Origin: Pocillopora verrucosa | Lineage: Eukaryota; Cnidaria; Anthozoa; Scleractinia; Pocilloporidae | Assembly: GCF_036669915.1 (NCBI RefSeq) | Contig: NC_089315.1 | Span: forward strand, 8,645,611 to 8,709,610 | Direction of reading: 5' to 3' | DNA length: 64,000 nucleotides | Shown: in pieces, positions 34,858 through 60,500 of the stretch | How positions within the stretch are numbered: the stretch's first letter is position 1 | How the letters are laid out: every line of letters starts with the position of its first letter | Position numbers and translations under genes: made by a program | The notes under the pieces: model-generated | What the model was told of the DNA's origin: nothing | The model's input: only the letters and a program-made list of their open reading frames with translations | The model's database searches: none

Positions 34858-37392
34858 TCGTATAGTATCTGTCTGGAAGCTGTGTATGAAATAAATGTTT
34901 CCATTTAATTGATTGAGCGTGTATTGAAAGGAGAATTAATTAATATCAATTGCAGACTATGTGCTGTAATAATTTAGGTTCAATCCAGGTGATTCAATTC
35001 GTCCATGTTCGTTCTCCAGTAATCATTGAGAATGCAGGTGCGCCTTAAGTATCCCAATATTACTCAGAAATGTCTTTTCAACCGGTTCGAAAACCTTTGG
35101 TAAATTCAAGAACACCTACAGCCCCTTTAAGCAGATTGGGGACAAGGTGGAAGAACAAAAAAGGCCACGTACGAATGTGTTACTTTTCCCCAGTCTTACT
35201 CTGTTACTCATCACGTCCGTAATTAGAGACGCGCGTGGACACGTCTATGAACTGAAATGTACTAAACTTGATTTACAGCATTATCCAAGTTAATAATCCG
35301 GCATCGATTCGGTAATAATTAATATCACAGCTTAGTTAAAGCTTGGCAACGGCAGCCGCAGCATTGTGAAAACGAAACTTGAAATATAGTTTATTTTATT
35401 TATGTTTTTAAAGGTGCTTGTGTCAATAGGCGCGGCGTCTATCTTCGCGTTTTTACCAGTTGGCGAGTGCTTTTGTCGAAGTTACAAATCGACGTTTTAA
35501 CGTTGGAACTCGCGTAGTCAGCTGGAGAGCCCAGGACACACTTGCTGCCGAATCTTTTTTGAAACAATCCTAACTGCCTTAAATGAGGCGGAGAAATCTC
35601 TTAAGGCTAAAAAGTTAACACGATAAAGAATTCCCAACCCTGTTGAGTTAATCACATAGCTATTGGAGGTATTGATGGCAAAAATCATTGAGACGCATGC
35701 CTTGGTAGTGCTGTTTTAAGTTTAAACCACCAACGGCTTTTACTTAATTTCCAAATGATAATTCTGTTTAATGTACCTGTTTAAGGGTGTTCCAGTGGTC
35801 AATGAATGGAAAGCATTGTGTTCTTGTCACTTAAGCACCTGGTGTTTTTATGTAAATAAACGAATGTTATCGGTTAATTTGCCCCAAGTTTTTTTTAGGT
35901 AAAGTTTTCGGTAATGACAAGGAACTCGGTATTACTTCATTACTTGCCTCTGCATCTAAACTTGCAAGCTCCAAGCATTTATATCACCAATGAGGAGCTT
36001 TAGTTCCGACTTCAAGATGCCGACAACTGCCAGGAATTAAGATGTTTTTCCTTGGAGCTGACTGAAGATCTCCTGAATGCAACGTTTAGTTTGAATGCGA
36101 AAAACGAGAGCAAAATTTTGAAACCCTGCGTTCCTCTAAGCAGATATCTGGTTTGGCATACTTGGTAGGCTTATTCGGAATAAGATTACTTGTTAGCCTA
36201 CCTTACCTTTTTGGCCGCCCGAAAGGATGCCTTTATGATTACCACTAATTGTTTTGCGTATTTCTTTCGGATGGAAAATTTACAAGCATAATAATCAAAA
36301 CACCTGTAGCTCCCGCTGACCAAATATGACACCTCGTTTTCTTGATTATCGATTTTAACTGACTGACTGAAATAGGACGAAGTGAAAAATTTTAAAGAGC
36401 ACCGTTTTGCTTCTTCATTTCTAAACTTCTTTTCATTTTATTTTGTCTTCTTTTGCCAGTTATTCCGTTGACTTATTTATCAGAATGTTCTGCATCTTTC
36501 TGGAAGAAGAAGAAACATCAACCCCTTGAAATAGATCCCTCTTATCGCATACAAGCTAGAGATCAGGGTAGGCCATTCATAGCGTGGTATGTCCTGTAGC
36601 TAATTTTTGACTTAGCACAATTAAAACCCGTCTAGATATCAGCATATTAAACTCATTAAGGTATGGAGTCTCAGGAAACTTCGTTGAGTCTAGAAGGAAT
36701 TCAGAGTTTCAATACTAACAGTGTAGTATTGCAAATAACAGACTAGCAGTCAATCGGAAGGGGTATGTTTAACGCTATATTTTTTTTTTTACTTTGTAGG
36801 TTTATTTTTATTGTTATTCATTTATTTCATTTTGTAAACCTTTTTCACCGCCGTAAACCGCTAAGGGGGAAGCATGTGGAGTCGAACGAAAACCTGGACC
36901 ATGTGGTTAACAAAAAAATTGAAGAATTCGTCGTTACTGCTTCTCGCTTTTTAAAGGTGCAGAATATCGTTTCCGGGCAACGGAAATGAGACGCTCCATT
37001 CCTCGGTAAACTTCGTCAACTCTCGGAGCGTGTCGGAATTTGACTACGTCATCTAGCGTACAATTCTTCGTGAACGAGCAGTGTATAAAATTTTAATTTG
37101 CTGCTGTCTTTGACGTTGTCGCTCTTTTCCACCATCTTGGCTTTGAGATATCAATTCAAACCATCCCAAGTAATCTACAAAGTTCAAGGTCTCTGGCAGA
37201 TTTACAGATATAAACAAAAACCTTGAGAACAAATTTATTTCAGTATTTGTTGGAAATAACTCGTTGGACACAAGGATAACTCCGTCAAACGTCACCGAGC
37301 TTTTTGCCCTTCCGCCATATTGAGTTTGCAAGGAAATTTTTGACGTCGAAAGAATCTGCAAGTTGGGGCATTTTTCACCGCTTCTTATCTTC
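34858..37392. other. Intergenic stretch between transporter copy B and PRRC2
   Basis: The 5' flanks of two divergent genes (copy B minus, PRRC2 plus) meet here. No gene could be supported. Plus-strand 36765-36989 and minus-strand 37053-37394 are open, but lack recognisable motifs. Promoters of both genes should lie here, but I see no clear core motif. Confidence 0.45.
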
Positions 37393-37409
37393 ATGACTGC
37401 CTATCCAGA

Positions 37410-51960
<14,551 letters not shown>

Positions 51961-52810
51961 CTACTTTGAACTTTTAAAATACCGAATTTCCGGTGATTTT
52001 ATTTGTCTGTCCACAAAAACTTACTTTTGTGGTGCTAACCACAAACTAGGGAGAAAGTATACTATCATACGCATGATTTTTCATTTCAAGTGTATGTAGT
52101 CTTAGTGTCGCGAAAAGTTTTCCAGTCGGAAATGCTTTCCTTGTCATTTATTCGTAATTATTATTCCTTTCATTGCCGCAACACTGTAAATTAGTCCCAG
52201 GAATGTTTGTACAGAGGTTTGCGACGAGTTAATTTATTATTGTTAGGCTTCTTTGCGTAAAGGAGGTGAGATAATTCACCACTGAAGTTTCAGCATTTTT
52301 GTGATAATCATAAGAATAAAACAATTCAAGGAGGTACTACTGTGGCATGGTTGATGCGTATGTACTAAGGTGTTCGGTTTCGTTTGTTTGTGCTTTTGTA
52401 AAGCCTGAACATTCAAGCTAAAGGCCAAAGAAATTCGGCAATAGCTAAATGACAAACTGTGACAATTAGCACACAACGACCTATTTACAAAACAAAGAGA
52501 TTATCTGCTGCCATTCGTAAGGTTCTTTTCAAAAGTCTAGAGGATAACCCAACGTTTTAGAATACGGGTAGAGCTCAAAATAAGGGAATCTGCTTTTGAG
52601 ATCAGGAAGAAATCTGGGGTTACACCGGTTTTGTCTTACTGTGCCCTCTGATGTGCACGGGAACTCGCCCCACCACCTCTCAAATGCGAAACTTAAATGA
52701 ATCGCGACTTTGTCATTCACTTTTCTCGCGCCTGAGTGTAACTTCTTTTTTATGCCGTGATTCTTTATCGGTGCCTTGCCATACCTAAGGGTTATTGATC
52801 TATGAGAGTG
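51961..52810. other. PRRC2 3' untranslated region and flank
   Basis: Follows the PRRC2 stop. The first canonical polyadenylation signal is at 52315-52320; beyond it, to the TIR element at 52811, no gene is seen. Confidence 0.5.
52315..52320 (+). terminator. PRRC2 polyadenylation signal
   Basis: AATAAA, 355 bp after the stop codon, is the first canonical signal on this strand. Confidence 0.5.
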
Positions 52811-53945
52811 CCGGTATCCCAGCGGATTTGGACCCCCCGGTCCAAATCCGCTAGCGGATATGGACCCCCCCCCGGTTCAAATCCACAAGCGGATTTGGAC
52901 CCCCCCTCCGCGGATTTGGACCCCCCAACAAAACTAAGTGAAAACATCATCCTCAACGTTCTAGTAAGAATGGAAGATACTTTACGTTCCAGTGCGTACT
53001 GAAGTATGTTTTTAATTCAAAACATGCGTATCGTTAATGCGTACGAACTGGCATCCTGTCGGATGTTTATTTGGACCAAGGGAAATGGGTAAGAATTTAG
53101 TTTAATGCCTGGAGAGAGGTCGTTTTGAACCTTTTCCGCGATAGTCGAACACCGCTAGATTCAATAAGAGACAAACTTGTGACACTAATTTATTTTGTCA
53201 TTGTTCAATGCTCGAGTGTTGGGACGACATGGTACAGTGCGAGTTGTGCGGGGAAAGGTTACATATGAGCTGCGAGGGATTTAAGACTGCCCCGGAGGAC
53301 GAGTGGCTCTGCATTGTCTGCAGATTGCCAGACTCTAGACGTCTTCGTAATTGTTTAAGTGTTATTTCGGTCCCTCAACAGTTAATAATCGTTAAAATTA
53401 GAAAATAAGATTGAGTTCGATATAATAGTCATTAATGTTGATTTGCATCTGAAAATAAGCTGAGAGTTTCAATAGTTCAGAATAGAAACATTTTTACTTA
53501 TCATAGGCTTTACGAACGACTTGTAATACGAGTAGTTTCTTCGTTATTGTTCAAAAACTGTTTAATGTTATTATTTTAGAAAATCAGACTGAGTTATTTC
53601 TGTGACTGGACGCAATAGTCTCCACTATTGTTATGACGTTTCGTACCAATGTTGATTCGCATCAGAAGAAGCAAAGATTTATTGTAACAATTTCAATAGT
53701 TCGAATGCAGTAGTTTGTTCACATCTAATTCTTGCGTATACTGTACGACTCGCTATAATTAATGCAGTAGAATTGGAACGAAATGGCTGGGGGTTTTTTT
53801 ACCTTTATTGAGGAAATGTTGTGTTGTGATTGAAAAGAACATCGACAAAAAAGCTTGCAAATAGAATTAGTTACCAAATATGATACAAAGGATGCTTAAA
53901 AGGAAAGTTTGGACCGGGGGGGGTCCAAATCCGCTGTGACACCGG
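52811..53945. mobile_element. TIR element with GC-rich palindromic end and PHD-finger fragment, about 1.13 kb
   Basis: Left end CCGGTATCCCAGCGGATTTG (52811 on) is matched by the reverse complement of the right end, CCGGTGTCACAGCGGATTTG (53945 backward), and both continue as GACC, a C run and GGTCC. The left end carries an array of this unit (52821-52927): GCGGATTTGGACCCCCC several times, plus inverted GGTCCAAATCCGC. AGCGGATTTGGACC pairs with GGTCCAAATCCGCT across only four C. Inside is a 66-codon frame with most of a PHD finger and an old internal duplication (about 53395-53490 versus 53574-53710). No transposase was found, so it is non-autonomous; family unknown. Target-site duplication unclear. 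Confidence 0.7.
53208..53408 (+). CDS. Partial PHD finger inside the TIR element
   Basis: A 66-residue frame contains MVQCELCGERLHMSC followed by an acidic spacer and WLCIVC. This supplies the C-x2-C, H-x2-C and C-x2-C ligands of a PHD zinc finger; only the first Cys pair is missing (a lone Cys lies upstream in LECWDD). PHD fingers read histone tails in chromatin proteins. It may be one exon of a transposon gene whose other exons are lost or outside, or a captured host exon. No partner exon with a convincing splice site was found. Confidence 0.5.
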   Translation: MLECWDDMVQCELCGERLHMSCEGFKTAPEDEWLCIVCRLPDSRRLRNCLSVISVPQQLIIVKIRK

Positions 53946-54165
53946 TCTTCAATTAAAAGGAAAAGGAAATTTAAAAAAAACCAAAAAACCAAACGCATTG
54001 CATGCACTTGTGATATGGATTTTTCCTCTATTTGAGAATTGGAAGGTGATGTCGACATTTTTATCTTTTAATGTAATTCTGTTCATATGTTTGTACCTTG
54101 GACATATTTACTTACGGCTACGGTAACGAAAAAAGAAAATGAAAAGTAAGAACTAAAAAAGGACG

Positions 54166-54170
54166 AAAAA
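54166..54170 (-). terminator. Pol III terminator of the tRNA gene
   Basis: A run of five A on the plus strand (TTTTT on the tRNA strand) starts 1 bp past the tRNA 3' end, with a second T6 run a few bases further on. Confidence 0.7.
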
Positions 54171-54171
54171 T

Positions 54172-54244
54172 CGACCACGATGGGAGTCGAACCCACAATC
54201 TTCCGATCCGAAGTCGGACGCCTTATCCATTAGGCCACGCGGCC
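54172..54244 (-). tRNA. tRNA-Arg, anticodon TCG
   Basis: The reverse complement (73 nt) folds as a cloverleaf. The acceptor stem is GGCCGCG with CGTGGTC plus discriminator G. The D arm includes TGGCCTAATGGATAAGGC, which is also a good A box. The anticodon stem is TCCGA/TCGGA with loop CTTCGGA, and the T arm is GTGGG-TTCGACT-CCCAT (B box GGTTCGACTCC). Loop positions 34-36 read TCG, which decodes CGA arginine codons. There is no intron and CCA is not encoded, as expected for a eukaryote. Confidence 0.95.
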
Positions 54245-54544
54245 ACCTACAATTAAGAGGAGCGATAAATAGTTATTTAATTATCAGCAAGTTTGATGGT
54301 CAGCGGTAGTTTTTAATATCGTCCACCTCAAATTTATTTCAATTACGTTACTTTTAGCCTCTGATGATAATGAACCTCTCGAATACTTTTACATTTCGAG
54401 TGTCCTGTTATATATATATATATATTTTTTTTGCTTTGATTTCACAGGATTACGGAGAAATTAATCGTCTTAACGGGTGGGATACAAGACGTGAATTAAA
54501 TAACATAGAATTCTCTTCACTGAGCTTAAGAGACTTGAGAGGTC

Positions 54545-57500
54545 ATGAAGTTTTCCGTGCGCCAGAAGTCTCGGGGAACCAGATTTGGTGTTCTTAGCAT
54601 AGAGAATCACGAAATCCAGACTCCTTGCTGTTCACTGTACTCTCGTGGAGGCGTAGTACCTCACCTTACCACGGATGTTTTAGACTCAATGGGAAGTGTA
54701 CCATCCATTTTCCATTTATCTCTTCAAACCACGTGAGTACGGTAAGCTCAGTGTAAGCTCCCTAATTGGATCGAACTTATAATATGCGTTGAAGATAGGG
54801 CTGTGATGAATTTTACACTCGAATAAAGTTACCACATTGCTTTATTTGGACAACAAGGTCAGTTTGTCGAGATGAAATCAAGCTCCGTTTTGAAAACCTG
54901 ACTGCTTTTTTACATGAGCTTGGTCAAACTTGCAAGATTTCACCTCATGCCTCTATGCTGTTCTCTTTCCTCTTCTACAAATTTCGGTGTATTCACCTCA
55001 CATCGTGGGCCATCCTTGCAACCCAGTTAGAGCTCGAAAATACTCCATTGAATGCTTTGTGACCCCTAACACCCTAACATCAGTCATCAGTATGCATATT
55101 TTCCATACTTTTCTCTCTACATTAAGTTTTTCTTTGGTGCTGACCAGGAGAATTTGTTCAACACGCAAAGCTTCTTAGGTTGGTGATCATTCCCTTAATT
55201 CTCGTGATCTTAATGAATGATTCAGAAGTATTACTGTAAGGAGAAACTATATGCTGGTCACTCTTAGAGTATAAAGTGTTAAGCATGGTAATTAAGAGGC
55301 ATGGTAAGTACACTGAGTTTGCAATGTGGGTGATGATTTAAGATTTGGTTTGGATCTTTTATAGGATTGATCAACCAGGTATTGAGACCATTAACCAGTC
55401 TAACTACAATGGAATAAAACCATTCTTAGGATTGGAAGTGAGTGAAATAACATTACAGTCAACTCTCTCATAAGCAGACACCTTTGGGAATTGGAAAAAG
55501 TGTCCATTAGTAAAACTGTCAGCCTACAGGAGTTATTCTCAGAAGCAGACACCAGAAAAAAAAATAGTCAGATCTCAGAACTGGAAGTCAGAACCTTGTC
55601 AATATCAAATGATCAGACAGCTTGTTCTCCCATGGATAAATGGCAATTTGATAAAACCAATCCCACTGTTCTGTTGCTCTTTCAAAGATCATATCTTTGT
55701 TCATTTGCAAGCACTAGCCAAATTTTATTGCCAATGGTCAATTATTGTACAAAGGAGTGTCTGCTTACAACTTACAAGAGCACATAAACTGAAGAAAACT
55801 CCAATTTCCTCGTTAAAAAGTGTCAGCATCCACTTAAAGATAGTGTCCACCTACAGGAATGAATAAATGTAGAGCAGGACTATGAGGCAAAAATTAGAAT
55901 TGGAAAAAGTGTTTGTAGGAAGAACTGTCATCTTATGAGACTGAATCTTTTATGACCAGTGCCTTTGAGGTGACAAACCAACAAAAGTGGGAAAAAAATG
56001 AACAAAATTTTAGTTTTAGTTGAGCTTCATCTATGTGATTTATTTTTCTTCCCACTCCCAATATTTCATCAGTGTCTTACTGTCTTCTATGCAATTTTTA
56101 TGAAGTTTAGTTAGTATAGAGAATTTGGTTTTGGATCAATTAATTGATGCTTTTCTTTATTCTTATTACTTGTCTGCTTGATATGGTATCGGTACTGTAA
56201 AGAGAAATTCTATCTTGATTACTTATGGGAGTTAAAAAGTGATGATTCTTCAAGGAAGATTTTTTAATTCATTGGAACTTATGATCAGCTGTCAAAGTAG
56301 ATAAGATTTCCTGATTGCCTCTTAGTTTTTTCTCCTAAGGAGTATGCTTTGACTCCATGTACTCAACTTAACCTGATATTCAAGCATATCATAATGCACC
56401 AGTGACACCATTGTTCTTTTCCTTTTTTAATTTTTTTAATTGTTATATTTTATTTATAGAAAACACTTTACTATAGAGAACATACAGTACAGTAGATACC
56501 ATGTTAGAGGAAAATTACAGCTCTTTTGAGACTACAATCGATAAACAAACAATTTAATTCTAAGTGCTACTGATAAGAAATTTTAAAATCATGAGAACAT
56601 CAAAATCAAGTAGATACATGAATTTGTCCTACTGAGATGGTGGTGGCAAAATTTCTGGGACAAAATCTTTTAACATAGGGTGTTTCCCTTTGTTGTTAAA
56701 GAGCTTAGCAGTTTTGTTTTTCATTGCAATGTATCTTCCAGTCATTATGTTTTCTCGTAGTTTTATCTTAAACAGTGAAAAGAGTAAAGATATTTCATCC
56801 AAATTACATTTCTAAATGAAGTACATTGTTCTTTTCAGGGATTCATTACTTACTTATCAATTCAAGATCCTGGTCAAGAAGTGCGTCAAGGCTACAATGA
56901 GGAAAAGTCTGTGTCAGTGTGGACACCAGGTGGCCGCAAAAAGGTGCTTAACCCTTTACACCCTAATATCAGAATGCATATTCTCAATACTTTTCTCAGT
57001 ACATTTCTTACAGTTCTGACAAGGAGCATTTGTGTAACAATCTAGAGCTTCTATCATTGGTGATCATTTCCTTTTTTCTTGTGACCTTTGTCTGATTTTG
57101 GGGGTGATATTGTAAGGAGAAATTACATGCTAGTTACTCTTAGGGGTTAAAGGGTTAATCAGACATTATCAATTCAGAATTTTTTAATACAGTGATGCAC
57201 ATCATGAACTGTCAAGCCTAAAACTGTCAAGATAAATAGAGGATGTTACATGGCTGCACGGGGATACAAATTTTTTCTTCAAGTGCTGAAAGTATCTCTC
57301 ACGTGTGAGAGATACTTTCAGCACAAGAAGATAAAATTCATATGCCCAAGTGGCCATGTAATGTTCTTTTTATTTTATAGATACTGATGAAATTCCTACA
57401 TAAAAGACAACTTTTTTTAATTCATTTTTGAAATGGCAAAATAGTACAATTAAAGTGGTCACCTATCGCAAAATGCCTGTCACAAAAATGTTATGAAGCT

Positions 57501-60500
57501 CAGAAAAAGTATCAATGTGAAAATTTGGCAGCTCATTGAGAAAGTCAGCGATAACTGTACCATCCTTACACCTTGAAGCCATTTTGTGAATGAAATTTCA
57601 AAAGAATCAGCCGCACACGTGAGCAGGAAGCTCTCTTGTAATTGGCGAATCATGTTAGTAACCATGACGACACCAATATCCTCACACATGAAAGATAAAA
57701 ATAGTGTCTTCACTGCACGCAATGAAGATATGATTTTTTAGTAAAAGGAAAAATCCTGGTATTTCATCAATATCTATATAACAAAACCAAATCTTAAACC
57801 CAGGAATACCAGATAAATTATTTAATGGAAGAAAGAATAATGGCCAAATTTTCCGCTCCTCTCACCATACTTATGTTCAGTATTGAATGTTAATCAGTGT
57901 TTGGAGGGCACTTTCCAACTGGGTGGTCCTATATTTCAGCATTCTCCCATCTTTAACCCTTTACACCCTAACATCAGTATGCATATTCTGCATACTGTTC
58001 TATATACATTTCCTAATGTGCTGGCAAGGAGAATTTGTTTAACAATCAAGAGGTTCTTCAGTTGATTATCATTTTCTTTATTCTCATGACCTTAATGTTT
58101 GATTCAGGGATGAAAGTCACTCTCATGGATCAAAGGGTTTAGGCATTTCTTCCAGGTCAAGTCACATGTAGCTGAGTTTTCAGAGTTAATCATGACAAGC
58201 TGATTTTGAGGCAGAGATGCACTTGGCAGACTTCAAAAATTTTAAGTTTCTGTTAAATGAGAATGTTGATGGAGCAAGATATTTTTTTTCTTATTCTTGT
58301 GACACCCAAAGAACTGCTTCTCTTCAATACACTCCTTAGTGTTGACACACATGGCAAAGTTGAAGGTTTTTTCTGCCTGAAGATGTGGTGCAACACCATG
58401 CTACTTTGAGCATTCAGTAAAAACTTGATTTGAGCCAATTAAAGGAAAGGAATTCATTATGATCCCTTACTGATGATATTATAGTCCAGAATTGAATTAA
58501 GCTGGTGAAACCTTGTGATGCTTGTAAATGGAACATTTCCATCAACTCATATGAGCAGGTGTGGTTACCGCCATAAATTATCTGGAAAATGCATGTTCCA
58601 TTTACATGTAAGTTGTACAACAACTTTTTTTTGCAATGATTTTCAGGTGGATGTGAATCAGTTCAAGGCAGTGCTTGAATCATTCAAACCCAACATGGCT
58701 GAGTGTCTTTGTGATACAATTCCTGCATCGGGACAGACTGAAAAGAGAATTCGTAAATCTGTTGACCGAACTCTAAAATTTCTTGACCAATGCATTGAGG
58801 AAAGAGAAAAAACTAAGGTTGGTGAACTCTCTGTATTTTCCTTTTATGTGGCTTTTTCTTTAAATCCTGTGCCTTCTTTTAAGTTATGAACACAAATCAT
58901 ATTATTATTGAGTTCTTTTACATTTTTTTAATGCAGAGCTTGATATCATGCAATTTACTGGGAGTAATTGAAGGATCAAGCTCAGAGACACAGAGAATAC
59001 GATCCGCCAAAGAGACATCACAGAGACCAGTTCCAGGTACAAAAAAAAATTGTGACTGCCTATATTTATCTATACAGTAAATTAATATAGAAGGTAGGTT
59101 GATTCACACGCCACACACATTCACATGATCTTCTTCATTACACCGAAGGTAGTAAATTTTGGTGGTGATTTGTTTTGAGGGATTCATTTTTGGAGGAACT
59201 TCATTTTCTAAATTGAGGACTATCTACAAAATATAAAAAAAATTGAAACCAGTAAAACTTCCATACTCCATTGTATTTGAATAGTCAAATTTACCAATAG
59301 TCTTAACCCTTTAACTCCCATGAGTGACCAAGACAGAATTTCTCCTTACAATATCAATACACTATCAACCAGATAAGTGATGAGAATAAAGAAAAATATC
59401 AATTTGGGGATAATTAGTTGATCCAACTCTTAATTCTCTGAACTAACATTATATGAATTGTATGGTTGACAGTAAGGTGAATTACAATTTTGATCTGGAA
59501 GTTAAAGGGTTAAAGAAAAGGATTAAGGCAGACCCCAGGGTGATTCTGGTGGTTTGGGTGATCAAACCCTTAAGACTCAAATGAAGTCATTTAAAAGCAT
59601 GAGTGGTTTCTGATGAAAAACTTTAGTAGATATAATGGATTTTAAAACAGCTAATATCAGCAATTGTCTCTAGGCATGAAACAGCCTACCATTATCCCTC
59701 AAGATCTAGATTTCAACATTTCCTAAAGAGAGGATGCTCCCTGACCTTCTAAGATAGTCTGCCTTTGGTGAAAGTTCACCTGAACCCCCTTACCAAATCC
59801 TGGATCTGCCTTGGAAGGAGTCACACTAAATAAAATATTATTTGTAAAGGTTGAAAAATAAATTTCATTATCAGTTGAACTGCTTGTTTGTAAAACAGTA
59901 TTTTTGTGTCACAGAATTATAGTCTATTAGTTGAGTAAAGAACCATTAGAGAACATATTCCTAAGCCAGCTATACATATACTGTCAACAAATTATATAAC
60001 TTAGGAGATGATAATAATCTCTCATTGTAGGTTTTGTTCTTGAGGGATTCAATTCTAGTGTGTGTAATTGGTGTTCTTTGTTGCAGAAGACATTGGTCAG
60101 TACTCATTTATAATTGTAGCAATTATTACTGATAATCTTGATATTTTCAGGCTTTTTTTTTCATAAAGACAGTAAGAAATTTTTTTTTTTCAAGTTTAAT
60201 TTTTTTCGTAATTCCTAAGTTTGGTATGGTATCTGGTTTAAATTGAGGTCTTAAACTAATTATGGATTAATTATCTTTTTTTTATAAGACTGAAAACCAA
60301 GAGTAGATTTGTTCTTATCAGTTTTGTGTTCATACTAGGAATTTTTACCTGATGATAAGCCACGACTGATCCATGGTATAGGATCTCCAGGTGAACATCA
60401 TTAATTTACTTTCTGCTTTCATTGGTGATATTGCTTTTAATCATAAGCACCTTGTGATAATCTCTTTCCTATCTAACTTGAGACTCTCAAACTTTAACAT

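Noticed and set aside
37053..37394. 113-residue minus-strand frame ending 16 bp from the PRRC2 ATG
   Set aside because: No recognisable motif, and it probably covers the PRRC2 5' untranslated region and promoter. A real divergent gene is possible but unsupported.
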